Of a stretch of 64,000 bases of DNA, positions 22,633-35,232 are shown piece by piece. Positions within the stretch are counted from its first letter, which is position 1. Each line of letters opens with the position of its first letter. The notes beneath the pieces were generated by a model that was given only the letters and a program-made list of their open reading frames with translations, had not been told where the DNA came from and did not search any database. The translations under genes were made by a program, and so were the position numbers. The stretch is taken from positions 124,001 through 188,000 of the forward strand of contig NJPS01000048.1 of the NCBI GenBank assembly GCA_002946415.1. The letters are read 5' to 3'. The stretch is from Rutstroemia sp. NJR-2017a BVV2 (lineage: Eukaryota; Ascomycota; Leotiomycetes; Helotiales; Rutstroemiaceae).

Positions 22633-24373
22633 TTTCAGAGGTATTTGTGGTGAGAAATGTGATGTGAAGGCTGCGAAGATCTAAGACTGGAGCGACTGGA
22701 GTGAGTGAATTGAGAGATGAGGAGCGAGTGATAGTGAAAGAAGTCAGATGTTCTGAGGATGAGGTGACTTTTATATACACTTGAGAAGCTAACTACATCC
22801 TCAAAGATGGTGTAAACACCACAATATCTGCAGCTGCGGACAATCGATGCAAACAGCAGCCCAGCCTAGAACCGAAGACAATGTTGGCGAGCTAGCTTGG
22901 CATCTTGTCGGACAATCTGAGGTGTGCTTGACATGAAAGCAGCAGCTTCCCCCACGTCATCCCATCCGGGTATCCATCTTAGGCTAGAATGGCGACACCG
23001 ACTTATCGACGATTAAGCAATAAAGCAAAATGAAGACGTGATAGAAGCAAGGAGTACGAGATGCATCCAGTACCTTCTACGTAGCGGTCCACTCGGTGCG
23101 CTGCGATACTCCACGTAAAATTCGTATCTGCATAGCCACTTGGCTGGTGGTTTGGTGGTTTTCCGGAAAACCAAGATCCTCCCGTCAGTTATCCCACAAT
23201 TTTGGGTGCTTATGGTGAGGTAGCATTGGCCCAAGGTGGGAGGCCGCAGAAGATCGCGGGGTCGTCGGCAATATCTCGCTCGTGTGGAGAGCTCGTATTG
23301 GGAGGATCTACGTTCAGGTGATGGATACGAGATCCTGCTTAAAGAGTTCGCCGTGTTTGTGGGAGGCCGGATAAAGAGGTACCCATGACAATATTGGCTA
23401 CAAGTGCAGTGCGAATATAGTATAAGATAAAGTTTTAACCTTGATGAGAATCCTGAGATGCATCAATGGGATGTTCGGGGACCTTCTAGGGATGGAGCTT
23501 GTGTTCTAAGTTGCGTTCTAAGTTGTGCAGTAGACAGGTGACAGCAGTCAACCTTAGCTCAGGACAGGCAGGACACAGGACTCGGCAAGGACTCGGCAAG
23601 GACCGCAAGGACCGTAAGGACCAGTAAGGACTCGTGTTATATTTAGACATGTGTACTTGTACTTGTACTATGCAAGTTGTACGGCTGTACCTCGTAAGGT
23701 TAAGCAGAGACAACTCAGGCATCTCACCATCTTACTCTCTCTCGCCTCTCCCTCTCAGCCCACTTCACGTAGAACATCGACCTTCCAGCCTTCGTGGGTA
23801 CTTTTCCAGAACGTCTCACTGCAAACACATCCTTGGACACACTGTGGACTCTTCCCATTGGCCTGGATTCAATTGCCGAGGTCGCCAAGCCACCACGCCC
23901 ACCGCACCCACTCCGCTCCCCCCACCCCAACGCCTTTAGCCTCTTCCGTGTTTACGGATTATGATGATGCAAACGTCCATAATATCTCGTATTTCCAACC
24001 ACATCGCAAGACTTTGGTGCGTCGTGCATGCAGCTTGATGTCCGTCGCTTCCAAGCCTCCAGCGTGCCATCTAAGGTGCCACTAGTCGAACCATTGTCGA
24101 TGCGATAAGGCTTAACTCAGACAACTAATCCGCCTACGGTAAGGATGACCTTCTTCACTAATGTACACGGTAGGACGGCGAAGTCGCTGCCCCGTGTTGG
24201 ACCATTTGAAAGCTTTTCCAGACTTCACTTCTCCCCTCCGGATGTTTCTCTGCTAGAAGTGTTTCCATCTCATCTGCCATTTCTTCCACTCTGATATATC
24301 TTAATGTCTGTTGGTTGTGCCCATCCCCATCCCCATCTCTGATACCAACATCTCGGCTCGTCCTGCTGCCAAA
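22633..24373. promoter_or_regulatory. Divergent intergenic region between the precursor-like gene and the UstYa gene
   Basis: 1.74 kb shared upstream region. Small ORFs here (for example 23651-24085) are low in coding character. Short tandem pieces (GGACTCGGCAAGGACCGCAAGG-like) occur at 23575-23630. If the flanking genes form a cluster, shared control elements should lie here, but I recognise no specific operator. Confidence 0.45.
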
Positions 24374-25432
24374 ATGTCCTATTCTCCATTATCCGACAAG
24401 TTCAATCATGAATCTCAATCCGAGGACAATGAAGGATTGCTGTCTCGAGAACAGACAACATATAGGAAACCCCCACGGAGAAGTGGCATGTTATGGTGCA
24501 TCCTATCGATTCCGTTGATATCATTATGTTCCGTCATCTTTGGTGCTTGGATTGGAGCCCGTTTCCTGGTACAACCAGAGAAGTTGTGTCCAGAATATGT
24601 GCAACATTACTGTATGACACTTCGAATATGTTCAATTGAGGTCTCTGCTAACATAGGATAGCTCCCATTCTCAAGGACGTTGATACTTCCTATCAGCCAG
24701 TTCTTTTCAATGGATCATTTATGAAGGAGAATGCCTTCAGACTGAAAGCGGGACCGGAAGTAGACACCGCATGGGCAAGTTTAGGGGTTCATTGTAAGTC
24801 TTCCTTCTTTCTCTCTTCGCTCCACCCGATCTCTTGCTCACCATCTGCAGACAGGAGTATAGCATTGCCAGCCAGCGAAGCGGAAAAGTCCGGTTTGACC
24901 CCTGCCCACGTACAAATCAACGAGAAATACGGTGGAGGATTTCCAGTAAACGTGGAAGGATTGCACCACTTGCATTGCCTTGTAGGTATTCCGCCGGTAT
25001 TGAGAAGGGGTGAATATTAACCGTCTGCAGAACCTCGTGCGACAATCGTTATACTACAACTACGACTATTACCACGAGCAAGGCAAAGGAGCATTTGTGA
25101 ACGACGACAACATTGTTCAATACCACGTCTGTAAGTTTACCTGGACCCTTTCCAACAGTATAATGTCAATACCTCATACTAACTCATCGAAAGCTCATTG
25201 TCTAGATATCATCCGCCAACAACTTATGTGCACGATCGATACTGGAGTTCTGGGACAAGTATGGTGGGACAAAGAGAGACCTCAAGCCTTCGTCGATTTC
25301 AACACCGAACATAGATGCAAGAATTTCGATGCGATTAGACAATGGGCTGAGGAGAGACAAATGCCAGAGGCAGGACCACCAGATTTCCTGCAGAGACCGA
25401 AGGAGAGTGATGTTCTGGAAGCGATACCGTAA
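24374..25432 (+). CDS. UstYa-family (DUF3328) oxidase, five exons
   Basis: Model: join(24374..24611, 24662..24793, 24851..24981, 25031..25130, 25194..25432), 279 aa. Introns are 49-63 nt with GT..AG ends, and each choice keeps the frame and the family pattern. A cytosolic N-terminus is followed by one membrane helix (about residues 45-67, LWCILSIPLISLCSVIFGAW). The lumenal domain carries LFNGSF and the two hallmark HxxHC motifs: HHLHC (exon 3) and HVSHC (exons 4-5), the latter continuing into LDIIRQQLMC. In ustiloxin, phomopsin and asperipin pathways, UstYa-type proteins oxidise and cyclise Tyr-containing ribosomal peptides in the secretory pathway. Its divergent neighbour encodes a secreted Tyr-rich repeat protein, a likely substrate. 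The motif set makes the family certain; the substrate is inference. Confidence 0.93.
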
Positions 25433-28400
25433 GATAGTGGGGGAAAAGCATTACAATGGAGTTGGGAACGGCGTTATGGAGGTTTGGGTATATGGGTCTA
25501 TTATTATAAAGATAATGACAATTTTTAATCTCAGGTGTGGAGTTTGAGGATAAAGTGCAAGGAGTGGTTCTAAAATGCAAGAAGTGGTTCTAAATCAGAC
25601 GCCAGTGGGTTGAGCATTCTGCTACATATCTGCATATCTACATGAAGTCTTGCTGCAAGGTACCAAGGCTGTTCACTCTCCATGCCTCGCAAAACAAACT
25701 CTCTCATTATTTCATTTCTATCATCCATACACCTTGTCCATGCCATCCCCAATCTCACCATCCCAAGTTTCAAGCCATCCATTCGGCCCTGATCAACTGC
25801 TGTCCAAAGTTTCAAGCTACCAATACAATCCTGTTCTGTCCATCTACGTTCCCATCATTTCAGCTACGTTCCCCTCCTCTTGTCCAACTCCCCTCATCGC
25901 CATTCCCCTCCTCTCATTCAATTCCCTCCTCTGCATCACCATTACGCTCATCTCCCCTCACCTCATCTTCCCCATTACCTATCCATACCATACCATACCA
26001 TACCATACTATTCCAACCCCCCTCCATCCGCACCCCCTCCATCCCCATCCCTCCATATCCCCCCTCCCCCTTTCAACTTCTCAAAACTCACCACTCTTTC
26101 TTCAATTCTTGTCGCAAGCCTTTCTCTCTTTGATTCCTCTCCACGAATATCTAATTAATGCCCTTGTCCTGTATGTACATGGGACGCAACCACTCACTCA
26201 CTCACTCACTCACTCACTCACTCACTCACTCACCCCCTCTACATCTTCACTCCCTCTACATCCTGCAACCCAACTCGTCCCATCTATCCTCACCTCGTTC
26301 TCAGTGATTACACGGAGGTCGGAGATTGCAACCAAGTGAATATCCATCCACCACTCACCACCTCTAGTCCAGCATCACGCCATACCATACCACACAAACC
26401 CATGTATATGTAGCGAGCTGCGCCGCATGCCTGGGGTTGGGTATAAATCCGCCACCTCGAACCCTTCTCGCTCTCCTACCCAAGTGACCAGCAACCCCAA
26501 GCCTTATTGATGATGGCTGGAGTGAGAGGAAGAGAGAGAGAGAGACAGCACAAGGGTGTGTCTGTGCAGGCTGGTGTAGGATGGATGAGTTGGGGTTGGG
26601 AGTGGGGTGGGTTTTGTTAAGGGTGAGGAGGTTGGTACTGTAGGGAATGAGTGGTTGATGAGGGAGTGGGGTGGTTGTTGTCACTGGATCTTTTTTTTTT
26701 GTCGTTAGAGTTGTCGTTGTCGTTGTCGTTCTCAGTTTTTGTCGTTTGCAGTTAGAGGAGTTAGGAAAGCAGGGGGTGTGGGTATAATCCATACGTATAT
26801 AACCCCCAACCTAACCCATCTCACACTCGCATTAAACACAGACCAGACAATTTCATTCAAAATCACCTAGAGAGAGGGCGCCTGCGCTGTGCGTTTGTCA
26901 CAGCCTAGATCTGGGGGTGGGTTTCGCTGTGCGAGAGTAGTGATGGTTGGTTTAATTAGTATTATTGTCGTTGTCGTTTGTTGTCATTTGTCATTGTCGT
27001 TGTCGATTGTTGTTGGAGGAGGAGGGGGGATAGTGTAAATACTCGTTAGCTGTCACTTTCCCCTCGTCGAACGAACCAACGAACGAACCAACGTTTGGAT
27101 GTATATTCTGTTACTATGTTACACTCTACTCTACTTGCAAGTGCACATACGCATCTGGCGTCAGTCTGGTCAGCTTTTCCTGTCACTGTCCCTGCCTGAA
27201 CATGCACACATAAGATCGCTGCTGAATGGAAAATTAAGACTCCTTTTTATACCCGGGAGCAAGAGAAAGTGCGGGACGTACAGCGAGTGGCCTGGCGATT
27301 AAATTGGATTGGATGGATTCACTTTGAGTCGCATGATCCCAGTGGTCTAGGATTTGCAGAGTGAATGAGATTGCAACTGTTGGGTCCGAGTCCGGTCCTA
27401 GCATGTATATAAACAGGTTCTCAGTCCATTCTGTTTTCTTTCCCTCGTGCTTGCGTTCTGTTCAAGTTCGCGACCTTTCATGGGAGTGGAATATTGGCGG
27501 ACTTAGGATGAGAAAATGTTTCCCTATTGTCTGGGCATGATCTGGGTATAGTGTTGTATTATGTGGAGCCTTTCGGATGGAAGTATATCTCCTGAAAAAT
27601 AGTGACAACATGAGTTCACTGTTGTCAAACCTTCCTCCATCATACATTATTGCTGTCATATACTCTCTACTCGCTGTCATCTATAATTATTGTCAAACCA
27701 ACTCACCACCAATCCTATATCTCATCTCAACGCCGTCTGTTTGTTTGTTCTTTAACTTACAACCATAAAATTTTACCTTACGTTCACCCATATTATTTCA
27801 GAAAAACTTGGAACGAAACATCTCTCTTACTTGGTTCTGTTTCTCGCAGTTAGCAGACGAGTGGCGAAGGGAAAGTTGAGGATAAAGACGGTGTTTATAT
27901 ACTTAGGAACCTAACTACAATGGAGAGACTCTTCGAACAACCTGGGTGGGGATAGAGTAGTGAATCGCCTACCCGTATACTTTCCACTCCATGTAGAAAA
28001 GTCGCTCGTTCATGCATTCACTCCTCTATGTTCATGTCGCCAATGCGATGGACTTGTTGCCTGTAGTTTGAATCTCATATCACGAGGTATGAAAGGTATA
28101 TAAACACCAATCCCATCACCTTCATCGAAAGTTCTATACGAATAATGTTTAGGAAAATTGGCATCAAGCCCTCAGGGAATCTGTGGACTGGTAGAGTCAG
28201 ACAGTAAGGTTCAGGAGATGTCAATGAGTTTACCGTCCATAGCAGCACATAAACACTCATTTGTGAACCACACCACACCCCACCGCGGTGCTGTGACTGG
28301 ACTGGAATGGTTCACTGCTGTTTGGTAGTTTTGTTGTCGAAATGTTAGTTCTGTTGTCGTTCATCTTTCATTCATTCATCATCATATCTTCTGTTTCGGT

Positions 28401-30334
28401 TTCCGCTGTCACTCATCATCAACCTACTCTACCCACTCGTCATCATCTTTGTTGGCAGCTCAACTGGTGGCTTGAAGAACATACCATATGCTTGGTTATT
28501 TTGATTCTAGCTTTCGAGATCCTGGTGCGTAAATCTTTTCGTAGGTGGTGTTTGTTTATACAGATTTTTAGAATAAATTGGATTGCTGTCTAAGTTTATA
28601 TACTCATTCTTTCCTCAACAAACGTGCGTCGGATGCTTTCCTAGCAAAGCAAGTTTGTCTATCTAACTTACTATTCACTCCTTATTTCCTTCATTCAGTT
28701 CAGTTTCTCTACTCAATTTACCTTATCTCTACTGCACTAAAGACGTTCTCCCCTCTCCTCTCCTTCGCATTATATAAATTCCTCTCTTCACCGCATACTA
28801 ATCCAATCCGCAACATCGCAGCGACGTACTACATATACTTCCCGTTATGTTGTGCATTTCCCTCTCCAGGACCGGACCTGAGTAGAAGGATGATTATGGG
28901 AGAGAAATCTTGATTGCTTTTCGAGGTAGGTCTGGGGAGTGTTACTGTGAGCTTCGTAGTGGCGTTGTTGTCGTTGTCGTCGTGATTTTCATCGCCACTG
29001 GATTTGTGCTGTCAATTTATATGTGTATCTGATTTTACTATCACTCTTCTATTATCACCACCGCCTATTCGACTCACCACCATTACATATCATCACCATC
29101 CTTGCTCTTGCCTCACCTCCTCGCCCATCCCATCCTCCCAACGCACTTACCCTCCCCCAACCCACAAACTCACACCACCACAACCTCTCACCACAACCAC
29201 CAACCACCCCATGGATAGTTCCATAGTATATGGAGCTTTCCCCCATTGATTGAACAAACTCAAAGAGCGAGAGATGGGTATTTATACTTGTGCTCCAGCC
29301 TCCCTCCACTCCCTTTTCCCTTCTTAAATTGGCTAGACCAGGTCGGATCTGCTTAGGGGAGTGAATAGGGTGGGGTGGGATGGATTAGGATGAAACTTTA
29401 ATTCTGAGAAGCATATCATGAGATGTCACTAGATGTCACAGCTTGGACGTGATGGTATTTTGGGGTAGAGGGGTAGAAGGAGGGGGCGGGGCGAGAGGGA
29501 GAAGGGGATGGGGGGAGGGGGTAGAAAGTCAACTGGAGGGAGTGCTGTGTTGTGCTATGTTGCGAGGGGTGAGGGAAGCAGGGAAGGAATTAGCCATTGG
29601 AATTGGATCGATGGATTGGTTTAGCATTAGCATCTCTGCTCATCTCCATTTCATCCACCAGATCTCTTCTCATCTCACCTTTTTTCATCCACTAGATCTC
29701 ATCTCATCTCATCTCATCCTATCACACTTCACCACCCTTATTCATACACACATTCATGAAAATCAATGATCTTCACAACTCAACTTAACTCAGAGCTTCA
29801 CTTCGTGACTGGTCTTCTCTTCTCTTTCTTTTCTTTTCTTTTCTTTTCTTTTCTTCCATCTAGATTTCGCTTTCTCCAGATTCGGTTTGTAGTTAAGTGT
29901 GCTGAATAAATAGCCGGGTGGGTTGAAGGGAAGGAAGTTGAATAGGTATTGATGGGATGGATAGGTATTGATAGGATGGGATAGTTGTGTTGGAGGTAAG
30001 ATTTGGGCTATTGGATACCAGAGGGGGAAAGTTGTAGTGTGGCGTGGTGGTGCTCGGAAAGAGGGAGAGAAAGAGAGGGAGAGAAAGAGAGGGAGAGAAA
30101 GAGAGGGAGAGAAAGAAAGAGAGAGGACTCGAATGCTTGTTGCAACTTTGGGTGCTCTGAAACTACGATCTTGTTAAACAAACTATGTTTACCGACTGAC
30201 CGAGTCAAAGAAGCTGGAATATAAAAAGGAATAGATAGAGAGCACAGGTATTGTATCTATACTTGCTATTACCTAGTAATCTGGAAAAGACTTAAACTCA
30301 TATGCACCCTCACCCACCTCACCCACTCCCTCAC
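25433..30334. other. Low-complexity, gene-free region with simple repeats and TATA-like sites
   Basis: No convincing gene. It holds (CACT)n at about 26190-26232, a (TTTTC)n run at about 29823-29853, a GAGGGAGAGAAAGA-type repeat at 30058-30123, and long pyrimidine tracts. Clusters of TTGTCGTT occur near 26700, 26965, 28335 and 28965. TATA(T)AAAC-like boxes followed by CT-rich tracts (for example 27403-27460, 28095, 26797) look like fungal core promoters without an ORF behind them. The long ORFs at 25642-26339 are repeats of Pro, Ser and His codons and are not credible proteins. Confidence 0.5.
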
Positions 30335-31979
30335 TCACTCCCCATCCTCCCCCTCTACCACCCCCCTACTAACCCTCTCCCTCTTCAACCTCTCCCCCCT
30401 CCCCTTCTTCCTCGCACCCCCCCTATGATCCAAAAACCCACTCTCATCTTCAATTTCCTCCGGTCTCCTCCTCTGACTTCCCCTCGGCACATCCTCATCC
30501 TCGTCATCATCATACCCACGATTTGCTCTCTGTTCCGCGCGTTTGACTTGGCGGCTCAGCACTTGGTCGTCGTACATGTCTTTTAGGGAGATCATCTATT
30601 GGGGGAGGAGATTGGGTTAGTTGATGGGTGTGGATTGTGAATTGTGGGGGGGATTGTGGTCTGGAGGAGGGGGATGGAGGGACAGAGGAATGGGATGGAT
30701 GGGATGGAATGGAAGAAATTAGATGGGAAATAGTAAAAAACGAAACTTACATTCTCACACCCCACAGCCGGACACTTAACCACTCTCACCCCGTCCCTAA
30801 CCAACGCACTGTTCCCATGATACTCAATGATCGCCTCCTTCTCAAACGAATGATTACAAACACCATTCGTATACGGATGCCGAAATGGCATTAGCGTGAG
30901 CGGACATTTGAGATCTTTGACTTCGCGCTGGATTTCGATTTCGTCGTCGGACGATTCTGCTGCTGCGCCTGCTCCGGCGTTGGCTTGGTCCTGAGGGAAC
31001 CAGGTTGATTCTCTCCCGAGGGCGGGGGCATCCGCTTCGGGGTGTTGGGCGTCGTGTACGACGCGCTTGAAGGTGCGGTAGGAGTTGTTTTGGGCGTATC
31101 TGGGGGTGGTTAGTGTGGGCGGGTGGTAAGATGGTAGGCAGGGGAGATAGGGATGGGTGTTGTTGGAGATATGAACAGGTTGTATGTCGTAGTGAACAGA
31201 AAGACAGGCAGTGAACGGAAAGACAGGCAGTGAACGGAAAGACAGGCAGTGAACGGAGAGACAGGCAGTGAACGGAAAGACAGGCACTGAGAAGAAAGAT
31301 AAACAGGTTGCGCATTGGCAGTGACAGCCTAGAAAGCAAAACATAAACAAGCAAACACATACCTCTTCGTCATACTCTCCCCCTCATACTTCCTCTTATA
31401 ATCCTCCTTCGCCTCAAAAAGCAACTCCACCGCACTAACCACCACCTTCCTGTCCCCATCCTCGTCCTCCTCCCCCTCCTCCCCCTCCCCCCTTCCCAAC
31501 GCAACCCTCCCCACAACCCCCTCCAACAACCCCTCCTGCACCGCCACCTCATCCCCCGTATCAATCAACTGCCTCATCGCCTTCTCCGCCTCCTGCGTCC
31601 ACACATCGACCCTCTTCCCAAACTGCCTCTTATATTTCTCCATCTCTGCGTATCTCCTCTCCAGGCCCTCATTCTCACCCTCTCCATCATCCTGTCTCCT
31701 TCTCTTCTTTTCCAGCCGCTCAACTTCTTGTATCCGCGCTTGCAGCCGGTCGTTGTTCTCGACTGTTGTGTCTGTAACGTTCTGGATCGCGGCTTCGAGG
31801 TGTTTTTTTAACTTGCCTATATTTCGCGTGCTGCGGATTGAGGCGAGAGAGCGCTGCGCGGGGAGGGAGAGGGGACATGTGGGTGGGGTGTAGGTGGGGA
31901 AGGGGACGGGTTGGTAGGAGGGGACTGGCGCGGGCGCGGGGTTTTGGTTGCGCTGGTGCAGACGTTTGCGGGCGGACAT
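30335..31979 (-). CDS. nse2: Nse2/Mms21 SUMO E3 ligase subunit of the SMC5/6 complex
   Basis: Model (minus): 31979-31363, 31099-30751, 30595-30335; 408 aa. The N-terminal half is a coiled-coil helical region that would dock on Smc5, with Arg/Lys- and acidic-rich stretches. The SP-RING follows in exon 2: CPLTLMPF, then CNHSFEKEAI, then CPAVGC, the zinc ligand pattern of Siz/PIAS and Mms21. After the second intron comes SLKDMYDDQVLSRQVKRA, the usual Nse2 continuation. The tail is basic and acidic. Nse2 sumoylates repair and cohesin substrates in the nucleus. Intron 1 (31362-31100, 263 nt) is long for this genome because it carries a 19-bp minisatellite. The family call is strong; exact exon ends are from frame and splice-site fit only. 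Confidence 0.88.
31193..31292. repeat. 19-bp minisatellite inside the first nse2 intron
   Basis: About five tandem copies of a unit like CAGTGAACGGAAAGACAGG, with single-base variants. The array lies wholly inside the intron 31100-31362. Confidence 0.9.
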
Positions 31980-32930
31980 TGTGGGTGGCTGTGTTTTTGA
32001 GAGATTTTTGTTTGGACTGGAGTCTGGATTGATGTATGGATAGATGGAGGATTAGTGTTGTGGTTGATGTTTGTGGTGGTAGCGGAGAGTTCTAGATTAA
32101 ATTTTGGGAGACGCGTCGTAAAATCTGGGGGACGCGATTTTTGACAGTGGATTTCCCCGCTGCGCGCTAGTGTGGGTCTCACGATTGGGCATCAGAGAGA
32201 TCTACTCAGGACACGATGAAAAGATTCATTTTATGATTTTGGATCCAGATGTTTGAAGGTATATGGAAATATCTACCACAAAATCAGGAGCCGTCTGTGA
32301 AGTCGAGGTTTTGGGTATCGAAAACTTGAGAACGTGGTGGGAAGGGGAAGGTTACTTTTCAAGGCTGCAGAGCCGAGGAGGTTACTTACTCGAACAATTT
32401 GGTGCAAGACCTTCGTACTTCCAAAGTTTGAGGGAAATGTTTTTACTATTTTAGGCGCGCGGGTTCTCTTTGAGCTGTGGGCATATTTGCCAAAGGATTA
32501 CTCTACTCGAACACCACAGAAAGTCTTGAAGTCTTACAACTTCTCTCTTCCGCGACTCGTCCACCTCACCACCTACCTACCTCTACACCACTCAGGCCCA
32601 CCAACCATCCAGCATCTTCCCCTCTCCACCCCTCAAAATATCCTCTCTCCCCCCATCACCGACCAATCCTATAGTATTATCACCCTCTGCTACCACCCCC
32701 CTCTGCTAGTACACCCCTCCACCCTTCCTACCTCTTCCCCTCATCCACCAACTCCCCCTCCTAGCAAAACCTCTCCCCCATCCTGGTATTTCCCCAAAGA
32801 TCAGCCCTCACCTCCGACACCTCCACTCTCTCCACCGTCATCCGCGAGCTGGAAGAAGAAACGAGTCTATATACATAAGCTCAGGATATCTTGGATAAGG
32901 GGATCTGAGGAGGCAAAAAAAGCAAAAAGA
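31980..32930. other. Intergenic, no gene seen
   Basis: The first part is the upstream region of nse2. A long ORF at 32334-33215 is mostly Pro/Ser/His low complexity and overlaps the 5S rRNA gene, so it is not accepted as a gene. Confidence 0.6.
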
Positions 32931-33049
32931 ACATACAACAGTGGGGATTCGCTGGTGGTCACCCACCCAACTACTAATCCACCGATTCAAGGCTTGTGTA
33001 TGGCAGAGCGGACGGGATGCCCAATTTTCCTTGATCTATGGTCGTATGT
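32931..33049 (-). rRNA. 5S ribosomal RNA (dispersed copy 1)
   Basis: 119 nt, starting ACATACGACC (33049) and ending TGTTGTATGT. It contains the conserved internal segment TAGTAGTTGGGTGGGTGACC. On the minus strand it is followed by T runs (pol III terminator). It is identical to the copy at 55555-55673. Dispersed single 5S genes are usual in Pezizomycotina. Confidence 0.97.
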
Positions 33050-35232
33050 GCTTGCTATTGAGCGAAAAGATCATATATTGCATTTTCTGAGCATGCTCAC
33101 TGTGGTATATATAATCTTAATTTCAGAGTTGGGAAGAGAGCCCCTCTTAAACTTCAAATCTGTATCAGCAGGAGAAGATGGGAAGATCGAAGGACAAAAC
33201 CAGGACGGCAGTTGATGATGTTTAATGAGGGGAGGAACATGTTGGAGAGGGTGAGGGGGTTGTGGAGAGGGAGGCGAGGGGAGAGAAATGGGTGAAGGTG
33301 GAGTTAGGGCGAAGGTGTGATGGATAGGGAGGGGGATTGTGAAGAATTGGACGTCTACTTCGAGATAGAGTCCTTAACCCCGAATTCAAGACAAATTATG
33401 AGGGTTAAAGTTGATTCCTGAACTATTGTTGGTGAAAATAAACGGCAGAACTGTAGACTGGCCAAAGAATACCAAAAAGATGCAGTGCTCAGGTTATGCT
33501 CGTGGCACTATTCCACCTACAACCATACAAGCCTCTGTCCATCGCAGAACGCATATACATAGACCAAGCCCTTTCTTCCTCCTCCCCGTCAACATTTAGT
33601 AAATCCAACAACCATTCCTCCGTCAGAATAACCTAGCCACTCACTCAGCAGCGAGTAAATTTCCGTCCCGGGTACTTCTCCGGCTACTTAACCGGAACAA
33701 ACCCAACAGCTTGGACCGACCTACTGTACTGTATCTTCCTACCAGCCAGCATCATATCACAAATGACGCGTGTTTGTAGCGGAGCCGCCCACCGGAGCAG
33801 TTGTCCTGAATAAGACGAAAGCGGACCTCGTACTGCACAGTAGGAATGGCGACCCTGCATATCACACATGTATCTAATACACGTGCATCGGATGACGACC
33901 GAGAAAGGAGCGATGTTCGTGCCATGTAGCCGCATACCCATTCAACCCACTAGGAAAGAAGCAAAAAACTCTTTCATATTGGTCTTTCAAACTAATTATC
34001 TGAGCCTACCATAAATTGCGTCTGAATGGAATGACGATAAAACATCTTATCTAACTCTGACTCCAACAGCCCAGCCCCAGCCCCAGGAATTATTCGGCCA
34101 GACCGATAGAAATTCTTATCCGATAAGTCCTGTAGGCATGCGTGCGCAATGCGGATGAGGGGATTGGTCCGTTCTTTTCTCCACTTTAAAAAAGCTTGAC
34201 TTTTTGGTTCATGGGTGTCATGACGTGTTTGGGGCTTGGTGATGTGGTGGTATTGGATTTTGGAGAAGTGCTCTTGTGATGCTTTGGAGGGGGAGGGTTT
34301 GTCGTATTTGGGCTTTTGGTGTTAGAGGAAGACTGATCAAGGGAAACTTGCTGGCTGGATGATAAAGGGAAATTGGCTGGAGATATACAAGCACAAAGAA
34401 CCTCGGCGAACTTCTGGTGGGTCGCGGGACGGCCAAGAATAAATGTCGTGGATCCTGAGAGTTGAGGCAGGAAATAGGTGGTAACGTCACAGTTGGAATT
34501 CCTTAAAAACTGGTCAATATTCCGAACATGGTATGATTAAGAGTTTGCGAAATCTCGTCGCATCGTAGATTGCTTGTACAGTCTTCCGGAGATATGGATT
34601 GGAGATATGGACTTGCCACAGTCAATGGTAGTTTGGTAGGAAATAGTTCGTAGTCGCAGCGACAGTCGAGAACTTCTCTATCTAGTCCTCCATATACAGT
34701 ACTGACGACCCCTTCTCGGCCGTTTAAAAGCTTCCTGTGCTTGTGCACGTGGTGCAATGCTACTCTGCGCGGGCTGACGCTAGCCAGTGACAATGCGATC
34801 TGATGGCTTGGGTTACCGGTCCATTGCAGAAGCAGGTCTTCTACTCAACGCCACCAGAAATTCTACCAGAATGTGTTAGATGCCTTACCTCGGAGGCTGG
34901 TGTCGCGGGGTTTATACCGAAGCAAGCAAGCACAAGCCGAATCCGTGAAGCTTGATTTGCTACCTGCCGGCAGGGTTAGTTTTGCTGCGAGATAGCTACT
35001 AACCCTTGCCCGTCTTTTTACCTTTTGCCTGCATGCTGCATCCTACATACATAGTAGACCTCGCACTTCTTCGTTATTTCATTCCTTCCAACAAACATCT
35101 TTCCTCCCCGTACAATCTCGATTGTGGTTTGTCGCCGTTGTGAGAGCTTCTCATAACCTTACGCTCGACTGCCCTCGAGCATCTACCCCGCCATCAGCTA
35201 CTTATCGTGCGACAACCCCACTATCGAGGGAA
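33050..35232. other. Intergenic, upstream of the permease gene
   Basis: No gene seen in 2.2 kb. ORFs at 33411-33599, 33684-33941, 34218-34490 and 34503-34793 are short and unmatched. A pyrimidine-rich stretch near 35040-35110 is probably the promoter and leader of the permease. Confidence 0.5.

Noticed and set aside
24612..24656. Alternative first-intron acceptor in the UstYa gene
   Set aside because: It creates an immediate stop; the acceptor at 24661 keeps the frame and the family sequence.
26180..26235. Short direct repeats that could suggest a CRISPR-like array
   Set aside because: A plain (CACT)n microsatellite without spacers in a eukaryotic genome.
25642..26339. Three overlapping ORFs of 92-229 codons
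   Set aside because: Translations of pyrimidine-rich simple sequence and (CACT)n; open in several frames at once, as expected from low complexity.
32334..33215. 293-codon plus-strand ORF
   Set aside because: Mostly Pro/Ser/His low complexity, and it reads through the antisense of a complete 5S rRNA gene (32931-33049).
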